Source of the DNA: Streptomyces sp. SCSIO 75703
Lineage (GTDB): Bacteria > Actinomycetota > Actinomycetes > Streptomycetales > Streptomycetaceae
NCBI RefSeq assembly: GCF_036607905.1
Contig: NZ_CP144555.1
Span: forward strand, 3,844,001 to 3,908,000
Direction of reading: 5' to 3'
DNA: 64,000 bases
The notes under the pieces were generated by a model. It worked only from the letters and a program-made list of their open reading frames with translations, searched no databases and was not told the DNA's origin. Below are positions 7,942 through 18,702 of the stretch, one piece after another (position 1 is the stretch's first letter; every line of letters starts with the position of its first letter). The position numbers and the translations under genes were made by a program.

Positions 7942-8703
7942 ATGCCCGTGCACAGACGGGTCCGAGGCGGCCGGGGGGCCGTCGCCGCGGCGGCCGTGAC
8001 GGCGGTGTCCGCACTGGTCCTGGCCGGCTGCGGGGGTGGCGGCGGGAGTGCGGCGGCGGACGCCCGTCCGGCCACCGCGTCCGCGACGCCGGCCGCGCGG
8101 ACGCCGGAGCCAGCCCAGGCACCGGAGCCGGCGGAGACCTCCGAGACGCCCGCGCCCACGCCGGCCGTGGAGACGCTCGCGGACCAGACCGGCGCCACCG
8201 TCGGCACCGCCACGGCCGCCGCCCGCTCGGCCGGCCTCGACTACGCCGTCTACCTCCAGGGCACCGGCCTCTCGCTGGACGGCGGCGGCACGCGGGCCTC
8301 GTCCTGGGGCGCCGGCGAGAGGGTCTGCGGCCAGGTCGACGACCCCGAGGACGCCAACCCCGCCTACGACGTGGCGTTCACCGTCCCGCGTGACGGCCGC
8401 GACTGCGCCGGGAAGGCGCTGTACACGCCCCCGCCGCCCCGGCCCGCGGCCCCCGCCACGACAGGCGGCACCGGCGGCTCCACGGGCGGCACGACCGGCG
8501 GCTCCACGGGCGGGACCACCGGCGGCTCCGGCACCACCCGGAACTGCGCCCTCACCAGCCCCGCGGGCAACTGCTACGCCGACGGCCAGTTCTGCGCCAA
8601 CCGGCACCACGGCATGAGCACCTACGGGCGCGGCGGCGAGTACCTGACCTGTCAGCGCGACGGCGCCGGACGCTGGCGCTGGTCGGACGGCGTCCCTGGC
8701 TGA
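7942..8703 (+). CDS. Secreted lipoprotein with Gly/Thr linker and C-terminal cysteine-rich domain
   Basis: 253 residues starting at ATG 7942, with a GGGGGGTGGGCGG run before it. A lipobox LAGC with Cys30 ends the signal peptide. Then comes an Ala/Pro/Glu-rich spacer, a roughly 70-residue PASTA-like segment (VGTATAAARSAGLDYAVYL through CGQVDDP), a TGGST/TGGTT-rich linker, and a compact C-terminal domain with four or five cysteines (CALTSPAGNCYADGQFCAN, then YLTCQRDG). I do not recognise a precise function; surface adhesion or cell-wall contact is plausible from the architecture. Divergent from otsA. Confidence 0.75.
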   Translation: MPVHRRVRGGRGAVAAAAVTAVSALVLAGCGGGGGSAAADARPATASATPAARTPEPAQAPEPAETSETPAPTPAVETLADQTGATVGTATAAARSAGLDYAVYLQGTGLSLDGGGTRASSWGAGERVCGQVDDPEDANPAYDVAFTVPRDGRDCAGKALYTPPPPRPAAPATTGGTGGSTGGTTGGSTGGTTGGSGTTRNCALTSPAGNCYADGQFCANRHHGMSTYGRGGEYLTCQRDGAGRWRWSDGVPG

Positions 8704-8724
8704 TCCCCGGGCCCGGCCGGGGCC

Positions 8725-9726
8725 TCAGGCCACTTTCCGGGCCGCGTACTCCGCGATCTGCTCCATCGGCGGCCGTTCCTCGGTGTCCACGGGGTGAGTG
8801 CGCGGCTCGAAGCCGCCCTCACCCCGCTCGAACTGGGTGAGGGACGGCCGCACCAGGTGGCCGCGGGCCAGCCGGAGCTGGGCGGTGCGGTAGATCGCGG
8901 CGGACATCCGGCCGAGCGCCCGCCCATCCTGGTGGCGGTGGTGGCGCACCCCGACGTCGACCTGCGCGAGCGCGTCCAGCCCCACCAGGTGCAGCGCGTC
9001 GACCAGCATGCCCAGCTCGACGCCGTAGCCGACCGGGAAGGGCAGCCGCTCCAGCAGCGAGCGGCGGGCCGCGTACTCGCCGCCCAGCGGCTGCACGAAG
9101 CCGGCCAGCAGCGGCCAGTGCAGGTTGAGCAGCGGACGGGCCACCAGCTCGGTGACCCGGCCGCCCTGACCGGCGGCGGTGCCCAGCGGACGGTCGTACA
9201 TCGCCTTGACCAGGTGCACGTCCGGGTCGGTCAGCAGCGGGCCCACGATGCCGGTGACGAAGTCGGCGGAGAACTCGCGCAGATCGGCGTCGACGAAGCA
9301 CACGATGTCACCGCCGGTCACCAGCAGCGACCGCCACAGCACCTCGCCCTTGCCGGGCACCGCGGGGATGCGCGGCAGGATGGCGTCGCGGTGCACGACC
9401 CGCGCGCCCGCCGCCGCGGCCACCGCCGACGTCCGGTCGCGGGAGCCGGAGTCGACGACCACCACCTCGTCGACGAGCGGGCAGCGCTCCATCAGTTCGC
9501 GGCGGATCACCCGCACGATCTCGCCGACCGTCGCCTCCTCGTCCAGCGCGGGGAGCACGACGCTGACCGACTGGCCCCCGGCGCGTTTGGCGGCCACGAG
9601 CTGCCGGAGCGGGCGGTCGGCGACGGACCACGAGCGGGCGCTCAGCCAGCGCTCGACTTCTTCCAGCACGGTCGGTGGCTCCTTCGTGATCCATCTCGCG
9701 GTACGGACGACGGTCTCGGCCGTCAT
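8725..9726 (-). CDS. gpgS: Glucosyl-3-phosphoglycerate synthase
   Basis: 333 residues, a GT-A fold glycosyltransferase of family GT81. It transfers glucose from a nucleotide donor to 3-phosphoglycerate, the first step to glucosylglycerate and, in mycobacteria, methylglucose lipopolysaccharide. Visible motifs: VVLPALDEEATVGEIV (donor binding), VVVDSGSRDRT, the metal-binding DADL in CFVDADLREF, and GGEYAARRSLLERLPFPVGY. No partner phosphatase is nearby. Together with otsAB it gives the region a compatible-solute flavour. ATG start at 9726. Confidence 0.9.
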   Translation of the reverse strand: MTAETVVRTARWITKEPPTVLEEVERWLSARSWSVADRPLRQLVAAKRAGGQSVSVVLPALDEEATVGEIVRVIRRELMERCPLVDEVVVVDSGSRDRTSAVAAAAGARVVHRDAILPRIPAVPGKGEVLWRSLLVTGGDIVCFVDADLREFSADFVTGIVGPLLTDPDVHLVKAMYDRPLGTAAGQGGRVTELVARPLLNLHWPLLAGFVQPLGGEYAARRSLLERLPFPVGYGVELGMLVDALHLVGLDALAQVDVGVRHHRHQDGRALGRMSAAIYRTAQLRLARGHLVRPSLTQFERGEGGFEPRTHPVDTEERPPMEQIAEYAARKVA

Positions 9727-9801
9727 GGCCTTCGGTTACAGTCTTGAACAACGCGGACGACCCTCGCATGCCGGGGTCGCCACCGCCGACAACCGCATAC
9801 C

Positions 9802-9946
9802 GCTCATCCAGAGGGGCAGAGGGACACGGCCCGATGAAGCCCCGGCAACCCTCCAGTCGGTTCTTGTCACGCAGACGTGGCGAGGCTCCCGGCTCGGGAA
9901 GGTGCCAATTCCGTCTCACGGCGAAACGCGTCGTGGGGAAGATGAG
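9802..9946 (+). promoter_or_regulatory. SAM-I (S-box) riboswitch in the thrC leader
   Basis: The leader carries the conserved S-box landmarks in order: P1 5' arm GCTCATC (9802-9808), CAGAGGGGCAGAGGGA, the GGCCCGATGAAGCCCCGGCA block with the kink-turn/pseudoknot bases, CAACC, then GGTGCCAATTCC, GAAACGCG, and the closing P1 arm GATGAG (9941-9946). The S-box class binds S-adenosylmethionine and normally turns off methionine and sulfur genes. Here P1 closes 20 bp before the ATG and right beside the AGGAGAAAGG ribosome site, which suggests translational rather than terminator control. Confidence 0.92.
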
Positions 9947-9966
9947 GAGAAAGGGCCTCGCCTCAC

Positions 9967-11265
9967 ATGGCTGTGCAGACCGTCGAAAGCGCCAACGCCG
10001 CCACCCCTGCCGCCGGTTCGGTCGACCTCGGTCCCGCCGCCGCGCTCTCCTGCCGCGAATGCGGCCACAGCGTCCCGCTCGGCCCGGTCTTCGCCTGCGA
10101 AGAGTGTTTCGGACCGCTGGAGATCGCCTACGACTTCGCCGGCCTGGACGCCGGGGAACTGCGCCGGCGCATCGAGTCCGGCCCCGCCAGCATCTGGCGC
10201 TACGCCCCGCTGCTGCCCGTCCCCGCCGACGTGGCCGGCAAGCCCAACCTCAACCCGGGCTGGACCCCGCTCGTGCGGGCCGACCGCCTCGCCGCCGAAC
10301 TCGGCGTCACCGGCGGGCTGTTCGTCAAGGACGACTCCGGCAACCCGACGCACTCCTTCAAGGACCGCGTCGTCGCCCAGGCGCTGGAGGCCGCCCGCGC
10401 CTTCGGCTTCACCACCCTGTCCTGCTCCTCCACCGGCAACCTGGCCGGCGCCGTCGGCGCCGCCGCCGCCCGCGCCGGACTGCGCTCGTGCGTCTTCATC
10501 CCGCACGACCTGGAGCAGGGCAAGGTCGTCATGGCCGCGGTCTACGGCGGTGACCTCGTCGGCATCGAGGGCACCTACGACGACGTGAACCGCTTCTGCT
10601 CCGAGCTGATCGGCGACCCGGCCGGCGAGAGCTGGGGCTTCGTCAACGTCAACCTGCGGCCCTACTACGCCGAGGGCTCCAAGACCCTCGCGTACGAGAT
10701 CTGCGAACAGCTCGGCTGGCGCGTCCCGGACCAGATCGTGGTCCCGATCGCCTCCGGCTCCCAGCTCACGAAGATCGACAAGGGGCTGCGCGAGCTGATC
10801 TCCCTGGGCCTGGTCGAGGACCGGCCGTACAAGATCTTCGGGGCGCAGGCCGAGGGCTGCTCGCCGGTGGCCGCGGCCTTCAAGGCCGGACACGACGTGG
10901 TCCGCCCGCAGAAGCCGGACACCATCGCCAAGTCCCTCGCCATCGGCAACCCGGCCGACGGCCCCTACGTCCTCGACATCGCCCGCCGCACCGGCGGCGC
11001 CGTGGAGGACGTGACCGACGCGCAGATCGTGGACGCGATCCGGCTGCTCGCCCGCACCGAGGGCGTCTTCGCGGAGACCGCCGGCGGCGTGACCGTCGGC
11101 GTGACCCGCAAGCTGGTCGAGAGCGGCGTCCTCGATCCCACCCTGACCACCGTCGTGCTCAACACCGGCGACGGGCTCAAGACCCTGGACGCGGTGGCCG
11201 ACACCGGCCTGACCGCCACGATCCGCCCCAGCCTGGAGTCGTTCCGCGCGGCCGGCCTCGGCTGA
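9967..11265 (+). CDS. thrC: Threonine synthase
   Basis: 432 residues, a PLP enzyme converting O-phosphohomoserine to threonine. The N-terminal CREC...CEEC cluster (Cys29, 32, 44, 47) looks like a zinc ribbon, seen in some thrC enzymes. The PLP lysine is Lys132 in NPTHSFKDR; CSSTGNLAG forms the phosphate-binding loop; PIASGSQLTK and AETAGGVTVG follow. The gene lies directly behind the SAM-I riboswitch with a strong AGGAGAAAGG ribosome site. Threonine and methionine share homoserine, so SAM control here is metabolically sensible but unusual. Start ATG 9967. Confidence 0.95.
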   Translation: MAVQTVESANAATPAAGSVDLGPAAALSCRECGHSVPLGPVFACEECFGPLEIAYDFAGLDAGELRRRIESGPASIWRYAPLLPVPADVAGKPNLNPGWTPLVRADRLAAELGVTGGLFVKDDSGNPTHSFKDRVVAQALEAARAFGFTTLSCSSTGNLAGAVGAAAARAGLRSCVFIPHDLEQGKVVMAAVYGGDLVGIEGTYDDVNRFCSELIGDPAGESWGFVNVNLRPYYAEGSKTLAYEICEQLGWRVPDQIVVPIASGSQLTKIDKGLRELISLGLVEDRPYKIFGAQAEGCSPVAAAFKAGHDVVRPQKPDTIAKSLAIGNPADGPYVLDIARRTGGAVEDVTDAQIVDAIRLLARTEGVFAETAGGVTVGVTRKLVESGVLDPTLTTVVLNTGDGLKTLDAVADTGLTATIRPSLESFRAAGLG

Positions 11266-11360
11266 GCCACCGCCCCGCCGTCCCCTCGTCGTCGGGCGGC
11301 GGGGGCTGGACGCGCAGCTCCCGCGCCCGTCGGTCCGCCACCCCTTCCGGAGGTTCCCCC

Positions 11361-11636
11361 GTGAGTGTCACCGTCCGCATCCCCACCATCCTGCGCCCCT
11401 ACACCGGGGGCCGCGCCGAGGTCAGCGCCGAGGGCGCGACCCTCGCCGAGGTCATCTCCGACCTGGAGAAGAACCACACGGGCATCGCCGCCCGCGTCCT
11501 GGACGACCAGGGCAAGCTGCGCCGCTTCGTGAACGTCTACGTCGACGACGACGACGTCCGCTTCGAGCAGGGGCTGGAGACGGCGACCCCGGACGGCGCG
11601 GGCGTCTCCATCATCCCGGCGGTCGCCGGCGGCTGA
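11361..11636 (+). CDS. cysO: CysO-like sulfur carrier (MoaD/ThiS ubiquitin-like fold)
   Basis: 91 residues with the closing Gly90-Gly91 at the extreme C terminus (IPAVAGG), the group that becomes a thiocarboxylate. From memory the sequence closely follows mycobacterial CysO (VTVRIPTILRP, TLAEVISDLE, RRFVNVYVDDDDVRF). CysO donates sulfur to O-phosphoserine through CysM to make cysteine. No cysM or mec gene is adjacent. It is 95 bp downstream of thrC on the same strand with no strong terminator between, so both are likely read from the riboswitch transcript. GTG start at 11361. Confidence 0.88.
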   Translation: MSVTVRIPTILRPYTGGRAEVSAEGATLAEVISDLEKNHTGIAARVLDDQGKLRRFVNVYVDDDDVRFEQGLETATPDGAGVSIIPAVAGG

Positions 11637-11645
11637 CCGACCCTG

Positions 11646-11666
11646 GCCGTTACCAAAGGTAATGGC
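11646..11666 (+). terminator. Small hairpin after cysO
   Basis: GCCGTTACC (11646-11654) pairs with GGTAATGGC (11658-11666) across an AAA loop, with one G-U pair. It starts ten bases after the cysO stop and is followed by a second, stronger hairpin. Confidence 0.5.
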
Positions 11667-11689
11667 GGTGACCCGCCGTGCGCGGGACC

Positions 11690-11720
11690 TGCCCCCTCCG
11701 TGAGAGAAGCGGAGGGGGCA
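11690..11720 (+). terminator. Main terminator of the thrC-cysO transcript
   Basis: TGCCCCCTCCG (11690-11700) pairs perfectly with CGGAGGGGGCA (11710-11720) around a nine-base loop. The only genes leading into it are thrC and cysO. Confidence 0.75.
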
Positions 11721-14229
<2,509 letters not shown>

Positions 14230-14260
14230 CCGGACCCGTCCGGTCGCGTCCCGCGCATCC

Positions 14261-14300
14261 GAGGGCGGCATCCCCTGTTCCGGCAGGGGGTGCCGCCCTC
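14261..14300 (+). terminator. Terminator after groEL
   Basis: GAGGGCGGCATCCCCT (14261-14276) pairs with AGGGGGTGCCGCCCTC (14285-14300) with one bulge. Confidence 0.8.
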
Positions 14301-14486
14301 GCGCCGTCTTCGGACCCGGGCGCGGCCCAAGGGGACGGTGGCGCCGGGGAGTTGGATGTGCCGGGGATCACACGGGGCGGTGCCGGAGCGCGGAATGCCC
14401 GCGCGGGACGGCCGGTTGTCCCGGACGCGTGCGATGCATGCGCGCGCACATACCCGCCGGTACTCCCTCGACCGAGGAGCCCCCAC

Positions 14487-15626
14487 GTGACCGCCACCGC
14501 CCCCGAGGCGTCCGAAGCCGCCGCCCGCGCCGCCCGGCTGCTGGCCCGCCCCGTCACCCTCAACGGGCTGACCGTCCCCAACCGCATCGCCATGGCGCCG
14601 ATGACCCGCATGTTCTCCCCGGACGGCATCCCCGGCGAGGACGTGCTCTCGTACTACGCGCGCCGCGCCGCCGCCGGTGTCGGACTCATCGTCACCGAGG
14701 GCACCTACGTCGGCCACCCCTCCGCCGGGCAGAGCGACCGGGTGCCCCGCTTCCACGGCGAGGAGCAGCTCGCCGGCTGGGCCAGGGTCGCCGAGGCCGT
14801 GCACGCGGCCGGCGGCACGATCGTGCCGCAGCTCTGGCACATCGGCATGGTCCGCGAGCAGGGCGACCCGCCCTTCGCCGACGCCCCCGCCGTGGGCCCC
14901 TCCGGCCTGCGCATCGGCGAGTCCGTGCCCACCGGCCGGGAGATGACCCGCCAGGACCTCGACGACGTCGTCGGGGCGTTCGCCGAGGCCGCCGCGGCTG
15001 CCGAACGCATCGGCTTCGACGGCGTGGAGATCCACGGCGCCCACGGCTACCTCGTCGACCAGTTCCTGTGGGCGGGCACCAACCGCCGCACCGACGCCTA
15101 CGGCGGCGACCTCGTGGCCCGCACCCGCTTCGCCGCGGAGATCGTGGCCGCCGTCCGCGAGCGGGTCTCGCCCGGCTTCCCGGTGATCTTCCGCTACTCG
15201 CAGTGGAAGCAGGACGCCTACGACGCCCGCCTCGCCGGGACCCCCGGGGAACTGGACGCGCTCCTCTGCCCGCTCGCCGCCGCCGGCGTCGACGTCTTCC
15301 ACGCCTCCACCCGCCGCTACTGGCGCCCCGAGTTCGACGGCAGCGACCTCAACCTGGCCGGCTGGACCAGGAAGCTCACCGGCAAGCCCGTCATCACCGT
15401 CGGCTCGGTCGGGCTCGAAGGCGACTTCGGCAAGGCGTTCCTGGGGGAGGGCGCCGCGGTCGGCAGCCTCGACAACCTCCTGGACCGGCTGGAGAACGAC
15501 GAGTTCGACCTCGTCGCCGTCGGCCGGGCGCTGCTCCAGGACCCGGAATGGGCCGAGAAGGTCCTCGCCGGACGCTTCGGCGACCTGGCCCCGTTCGACG
15601 CGGCGTCACTGAAGACACTGAGCTGA
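14487..15626 (+). CDS. Old-yellow-enzyme family NADH:flavin oxidoreductase
   Basis: 379 residues starting at GTG 14487 behind GAGGAGC. An FMN-binding TIM barrel: NRIAMAPMTRMF for FMN contact, PQLWHIGM with the usual His, the HGAHGYLVDQFL signature, NRRTDAYGGD, FRYSQWK, and the phosphate-binding end VAVGRALLQDPEW. These enzymes reduce activated alkenes with NAD(P)H; the physiological substrate is not visible. Monocistronic, 25 bp before a gene on the opposite strand. Confidence 0.9.
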   Translation: MTATAPEASEAAARAARLLARPVTLNGLTVPNRIAMAPMTRMFSPDGIPGEDVLSYYARRAAAGVGLIVTEGTYVGHPSAGQSDRVPRFHGEEQLAGWARVAEAVHAAGGTIVPQLWHIGMVREQGDPPFADAPAVGPSGLRIGESVPTGREMTRQDLDDVVGAFAEAAAAAERIGFDGVEIHGAHGYLVDQFLWAGTNRRTDAYGGDLVARTRFAAEIVAAVRERVSPGFPVIFRYSQWKQDAYDARLAGTPGELDALLCPLAAAGVDVFHASTRRYWRPEFDGSDLNLAGWTRKLTGKPVITVGSVGLEGDFGKAFLGEGAAVGSLDNLLDRLENDEFDLVAVGRALLQDPEWAEKVLAGRFGDLAPFDAASLKTLS

Positions 15627-15651
15627 GCGCGGTACGGGGCGGCGGCCCCGG

Positions 15652-16221
15652 TCAGGCGCCGCCGAGCGGTTCGGTGTCCGTGCGGACCGGGGTGCCCCAC
15701 ACCCGCAGCACCTCGTAGTCGGTGAACTCGTGCACCAGCCGGTAGGCCGGCGCCGGGCGCGGGCCGCGGAGCTGGGCGGCGATGTACAGCTCGGCTTCGC
15801 GGCGGTCCCGGCGCGGGGTGCCGCACAACTCCCACACCTGGCCGTTCCACCGCTCCGGCAGCCAGCGCTGCTGCGGCTGCGGGCGGTCGCCCCGCACCCC
15901 GTACCGGGACGGCACCGGCTCGGCCGGCCGGGCCGGCAGGGGACCGCCGTGGTACTCGGCGCGGCGCGCGGAACGGCGCCGGGTCTCGCAGAGCAGGCAC
16001 AGGTCGGGAGCGCCCTGGTCGACCGGCCCGGTCGGGTGCTCGGGGCAGCGGGTCGTGGGGACGGCCGTGGTGACGCTCTCCTCCAGCAGGTCCAGCGCGC
16101 GCTTCAGATCCGCCCTGACCTCGTGCAGCCGGGCGTCCGGGGTGTCGGCGCCCAGGGCCTCGCCGTGCTCACCGAGGAGACGCAGGGCTCGGCCCAGGGC
16201 GGTCCGCTGGGCGTGGTTCAT
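15652..16221 (-). CDS. Conserved hypothetical protein with CxxC pair
   Basis: 189 residues. The N terminus is helical and leucine-rich (ALGRALRLLGEHGEALG, LKRALDLLEES); the middle has RCPEHPTGP then LCLLCETRR, a possible zinc-binding knuckle; the C-terminal third (ERWNGQVWELCGTPR through LVHEFTDYEVLRVWG) looks like a small folded domain. I do not recognise the family. The start ATG 16221 is backed by GAGGG, which makes it overlap the 3' end of the upstream PTS gene by 53 bp on the same strand; a later start would remove the overlap but lose the ribosome site. Confidence 0.7.
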   Translation of the reverse strand: MNHAQRTALGRALRLLGEHGEALGADTPDARLHEVRADLKRALDLLEESVTTAVPTTRCPEHPTGPVDQGAPDLCLLCETRRRSARRAEYHGGPLPARPAEPVPSRYGVRGDRPQPQQRWLPERWNGQVWELCGTPRRDRREAELYIAAQLRGPRPAPAYRLVHEFTDYEVLRVWGTPVRTDTEPLGGA

Positions 16222-17671
16222 GTCCCTCAGAATCGCACACGGCGCCGGCCGTGCCGTCCGCCCGCGCGGGACGGGGGAGTCCGCGGAGGCCGAACAGGAG
16301 GGTCGCCGCGAACCCGGTGACGTAGGCCGTGAGCAGTCCGCCGCCGTACACCGCCGCCGCCAAGGCCCAGCCGCCGTCGCCCGCGAGCAGCGGGAACAGG
16401 GCCCAGCCGGAGGGGCCGATGGCGGTCGCGCCGACGTCCCGGCCGAGCATGGCGAAGAACCCGACGAAGGCGCCCCCGGCCGCGCCGCCCGCGCAGGCGG
16501 TGAGGAAGGGGCGGCCCAGCGGCAGGCAGACGCCGTAGAGGAGCGGTTCGCCGACGCCGAGCAGTCCGGCCGGCAGCGCCGAGCGGATCGTGGTGCGCAG
16601 CGAGGTGTCGTGGCGCGTCCGGAGGCAGACGGCCGCCGCGGCGCCGACCTGTCCGGCGCCGGCCATGGCCAGCAGCGGGAGCAGGACGGTGTGGCCCTGC
16701 TGCTCGATGAGCGTGGTGTGCAGCGGGATCAGCGCCTGGTGCAGGCCCAGCATCACCAGCGGGAGGAAGAGCCCGCCGAGGACCAGCCCGGCGAGCGCGC
16801 CGGCGGTGCCGAGCAGCCAGGTCGCCGCGGTGCCGATGGCGGTGGCGACCGCGCCGGCCGTGGACATCAGCACGTAGAGCGTGGCGAGGCCCGGGACCAG
16901 GACGGTCAGGGTGGGTGTCAGCAGCACGTCCAGGGTGCCGGGCAGGCGGGCCCGGCACCACTTCTCGACCCGGCAGCCCAGCAGCGCCGCCGCCAGCGCG
17001 CCGAGCACCCCGCCCTGTCCGGGGGCCAGCGCGGCGCCGAGGACGGTCACCTTCGCCACGCCCGGGTAGACGACGACGGCCGCGACGGCGCCGCCGAGGA
17101 CCGGGGTGCCGCCGAACTCGCGGGCCGTGTTGTGGCCGACGAAGACCGCGATCAGCGCGAGGAAGGCGGAGGAGACGGCGGTGAGGGCCGGGGTGAGCCC
17201 CGCCGCCCAGCCCAGGTTGGCGAGGAGCCCGCCGATGCCCGCGACGATGCCGCAGCCGATGAGGGCGGGGACGAGCGGCACGAAGACCCCGGCCAGGCGG
17301 CGCAGGGCGGTCTTCACCGGGGTCGCGTTGCGCCGCCGTTGGCGTTCCCTCAACGCGCTGCCGCGCCGGGCCAGTTCGTCGGCCGTGCCCTCGGCCGCGG
17401 GGGCGCCGGGCGGTCCGGCCGCGAGCAGTTCCTCGAAGGCGCCGGTCACCCGGCCGACGGTCCCCGGGCCCAGCACGATCTGGCAGGCCCCGTCGCCCTC
17501 GACCACGCCGAGCACGCCCGGCAGGGCCCGCAGGGCGGCGTCGTCCACCCGGGAGCGGTCGGCGAGCCCGAGACGCAGCCGGGTCGTGCAGTGGGCGACG
17601 GAGGTGATGTTCGCGGCGCCGCCGACCAGGGGGAGCAGCGCGGCGGCGGTGGCGTGGGGGTCCTTGTGCAC
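16169..17671 (-). CDS. PTS enzyme IIBC of the glucose-glucoside family (probable MurNAc/amino-sugar type)
   Basis: 500 residues. Residues 1-80 are the IIB domain, with the phosphorylated Cys28 in AHCTTRLRL. From about 115 onward there are roughly eight to ten membrane segments forming IIC, which transports and phosphorylates the sugar. No IIA domain is fused, so a separate IIA (Crr) must supply phosphate. GTG start at 17671, 15 bp after the murQ stop, with a GGGGGG run in front. The murQ and rpiR linkage points to N-acetylmuramic acid, as MurP does in E. coli, but specificity is inferred from neighbours. The last 25 or so residues are hydrophilic and poorly conserved in character. Confidence 0.87.
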   Translation of the reverse strand: MHKDPHATAAALLPLVGGAANITSVAHCTTRLRLGLADRSRVDDAALRALPGVLGVVEGDGACQIVLGPGTVGRVTGAFEELLAAGPPGAPAAEGTADELARRGSALRERQRRRNATPVKTALRRLAGVFVPLVPALIGCGIVAGIGGLLANLGWAAGLTPALTAVSSAFLALIAVFVGHNTAREFGGTPVLGGAVAAVVVYPGVAKVTVLGAALAPGQGGVLGALAAALLGCRVEKWCRARLPGTLDVLLTPTLTVLVPGLATLYVLMSTAGAVATAIGTAATWLLGTAGALAGLVLGGLFLPLVMLGLHQALIPLHTTLIEQQGHTVLLPLLAMAGAGQVGAAAAVCLRTRHDTSLRTTIRSALPAGLLGVGEPLLYGVCLPLGRPFLTACAGGAAGGAFVGFFAMLGRDVGATAIGPSGWALFPLLAGDGGWALAAAVYGGGLLTAYVTGFAATLLFGLRGLPRPARADGTAGAVCDSEGHEPRPADRPGPSPASPR

Positions 17672-17686
17672 CCCCCGAGCCTGCGG

Positions 17687-18646
17687 TCAGCCGCCCGCCG
17701 CCGCCAGCGCGGCGCGCAGCCGGCCGCCGGAGTCCTCCAGAAGGAGGGCGGCCGTGGGGCCGTCCACGTCGGCCAGCAGGACGAGGATGGCGTGCTTGAC
17801 CTCGCCGCCGGTCGCCGCCAGGGCGCGTTCGACCTCGGCGTCCCCGGCGCCGGTGGCGAGGGCGACGATCCGCCGGGAACGGGCGCGCAGCTTCTCGTTG
17901 GAGGCGCGGACGTCGACCATCAGGTTCCCGTAGGTCTTGCCGAGCCGGATCATCGTGATCGTCGACAGCATGTTGAGGACGAGTTTCTGGGCCGTGCCCG
18001 CCTTCAGCCGGGTCGAGCCGGTGATCAGCTCGGGGCCGGTGACGATCTCGATGCCGTGCTCGGCGGCGGCGGCGAGGGCGCTGCCGGGGTTGCAGGACAG
18101 GCCGACGGTCAGCGCGCCCAGGGCGCGGGCGTGCGCGACGGCGCCCACGGCGTACGGGGTGCGGCCCGAGGCCGAGACGCCGACCACGGTGTCCGCGGGG
18201 GCGAGCCCGAGCGCGTCGAGGTCGGCGCGGGCCGCCTCGGCGGAGTCCTCGGCGCCCTCGACGGCGGTGACCAGGGCGTCGGCGCCGCCCGCGATCAGGC
18301 CGGTGACCTGGCCGGGGGCGGTGTTGAAGGTGGGCGGGCACTCGGAGGCGTCCAGGACGCCGAGCCGGCCCGCGGTGCCCGCGCCCGCGTAGACCAGCCG
18401 GCCGCCGCGGGCCATGCGGGCGGCCACGGCGTCGACGGCGGCGGCGATCTCGGGCAGCCGTTCGGCGACGGCGGCGGGCACCGTGCGGTCCTCGCCGTTC
18501 ATCAGCCGCGCGATCTCCAGGGTGGGCAGCCTGTCGATCTCGGCCAGCTCGGGCCGGAACGCCTCGGTGGCCAGGGTCTCCAGCTCGGACCGCAGAGCGG
18601 GGCCGGGAGCGGCGGGGGTGCCGGGCGCGGGGGAGGGGGAGTTCAT
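17687..18646 (-). CDS. murQ: N-acetylmuramic acid 6-phosphate etherase
   Basis: 319 residues. A SIS-domain lyase that cleaves the lactyl ether of MurNAc-6-P to give GlcNAc-6-P and lactate, which nagA at 1.6-2.7 kb could then process. Segments: RLVYAGAGTAGRLGVLDASECPPTF (catalytic glutamate region, cut short here), VGVSASGRTPYAVGAVAHAR, and RLKAGTAQKLVLNM. ATG start at 18646 with GAAGAGAG upstream. Middle gene of rpiR-murQ-EIIBC. Confidence 0.93.
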   Translation of the reverse strand: MNSPSPAPGTPAAPGPALRSELETLATEAFRPELAEIDRLPTLEIARLMNGEDRTVPAAVAERLPEIAAAVDAVAARMARGGRLVYAGAGTAGRLGVLDASECPPTFNTAPGQVTGLIAGGADALVTAVEGAEDSAEAARADLDALGLAPADTVVGVSASGRTPYAVGAVAHARALGALTVGLSCNPGSALAAAAEHGIEIVTGPELITGSTRLKAGTAQKLVLNMLSTITMIRLGKTYGNLMVDVRASNEKLRARSRRIVALATGAGDAEVERALAATGGEVKHAILVLLADVDGPTAALLLEDSGGRLRAALAAAGG

Positions 18647-18663
18647 GGCGGCGGCTCTCTTCG

Positions 18664-18686
18664 GTGCGTGTGCGTGTGCGTGTGCG
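18664..18686. repeat. GTGCGT microsatellite between rpiR and murQ
   Basis: Three full and one partial GTGCGT units in the 56-bp gap between the rpiR stop and murQ start. Alternating purine-pyrimidine sequence that could adopt Z-DNA and could vary in copy number. Confidence 0.8.
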
Positions 18687-18702
18687 GGGGTGCCGGGGCC
18701 GG

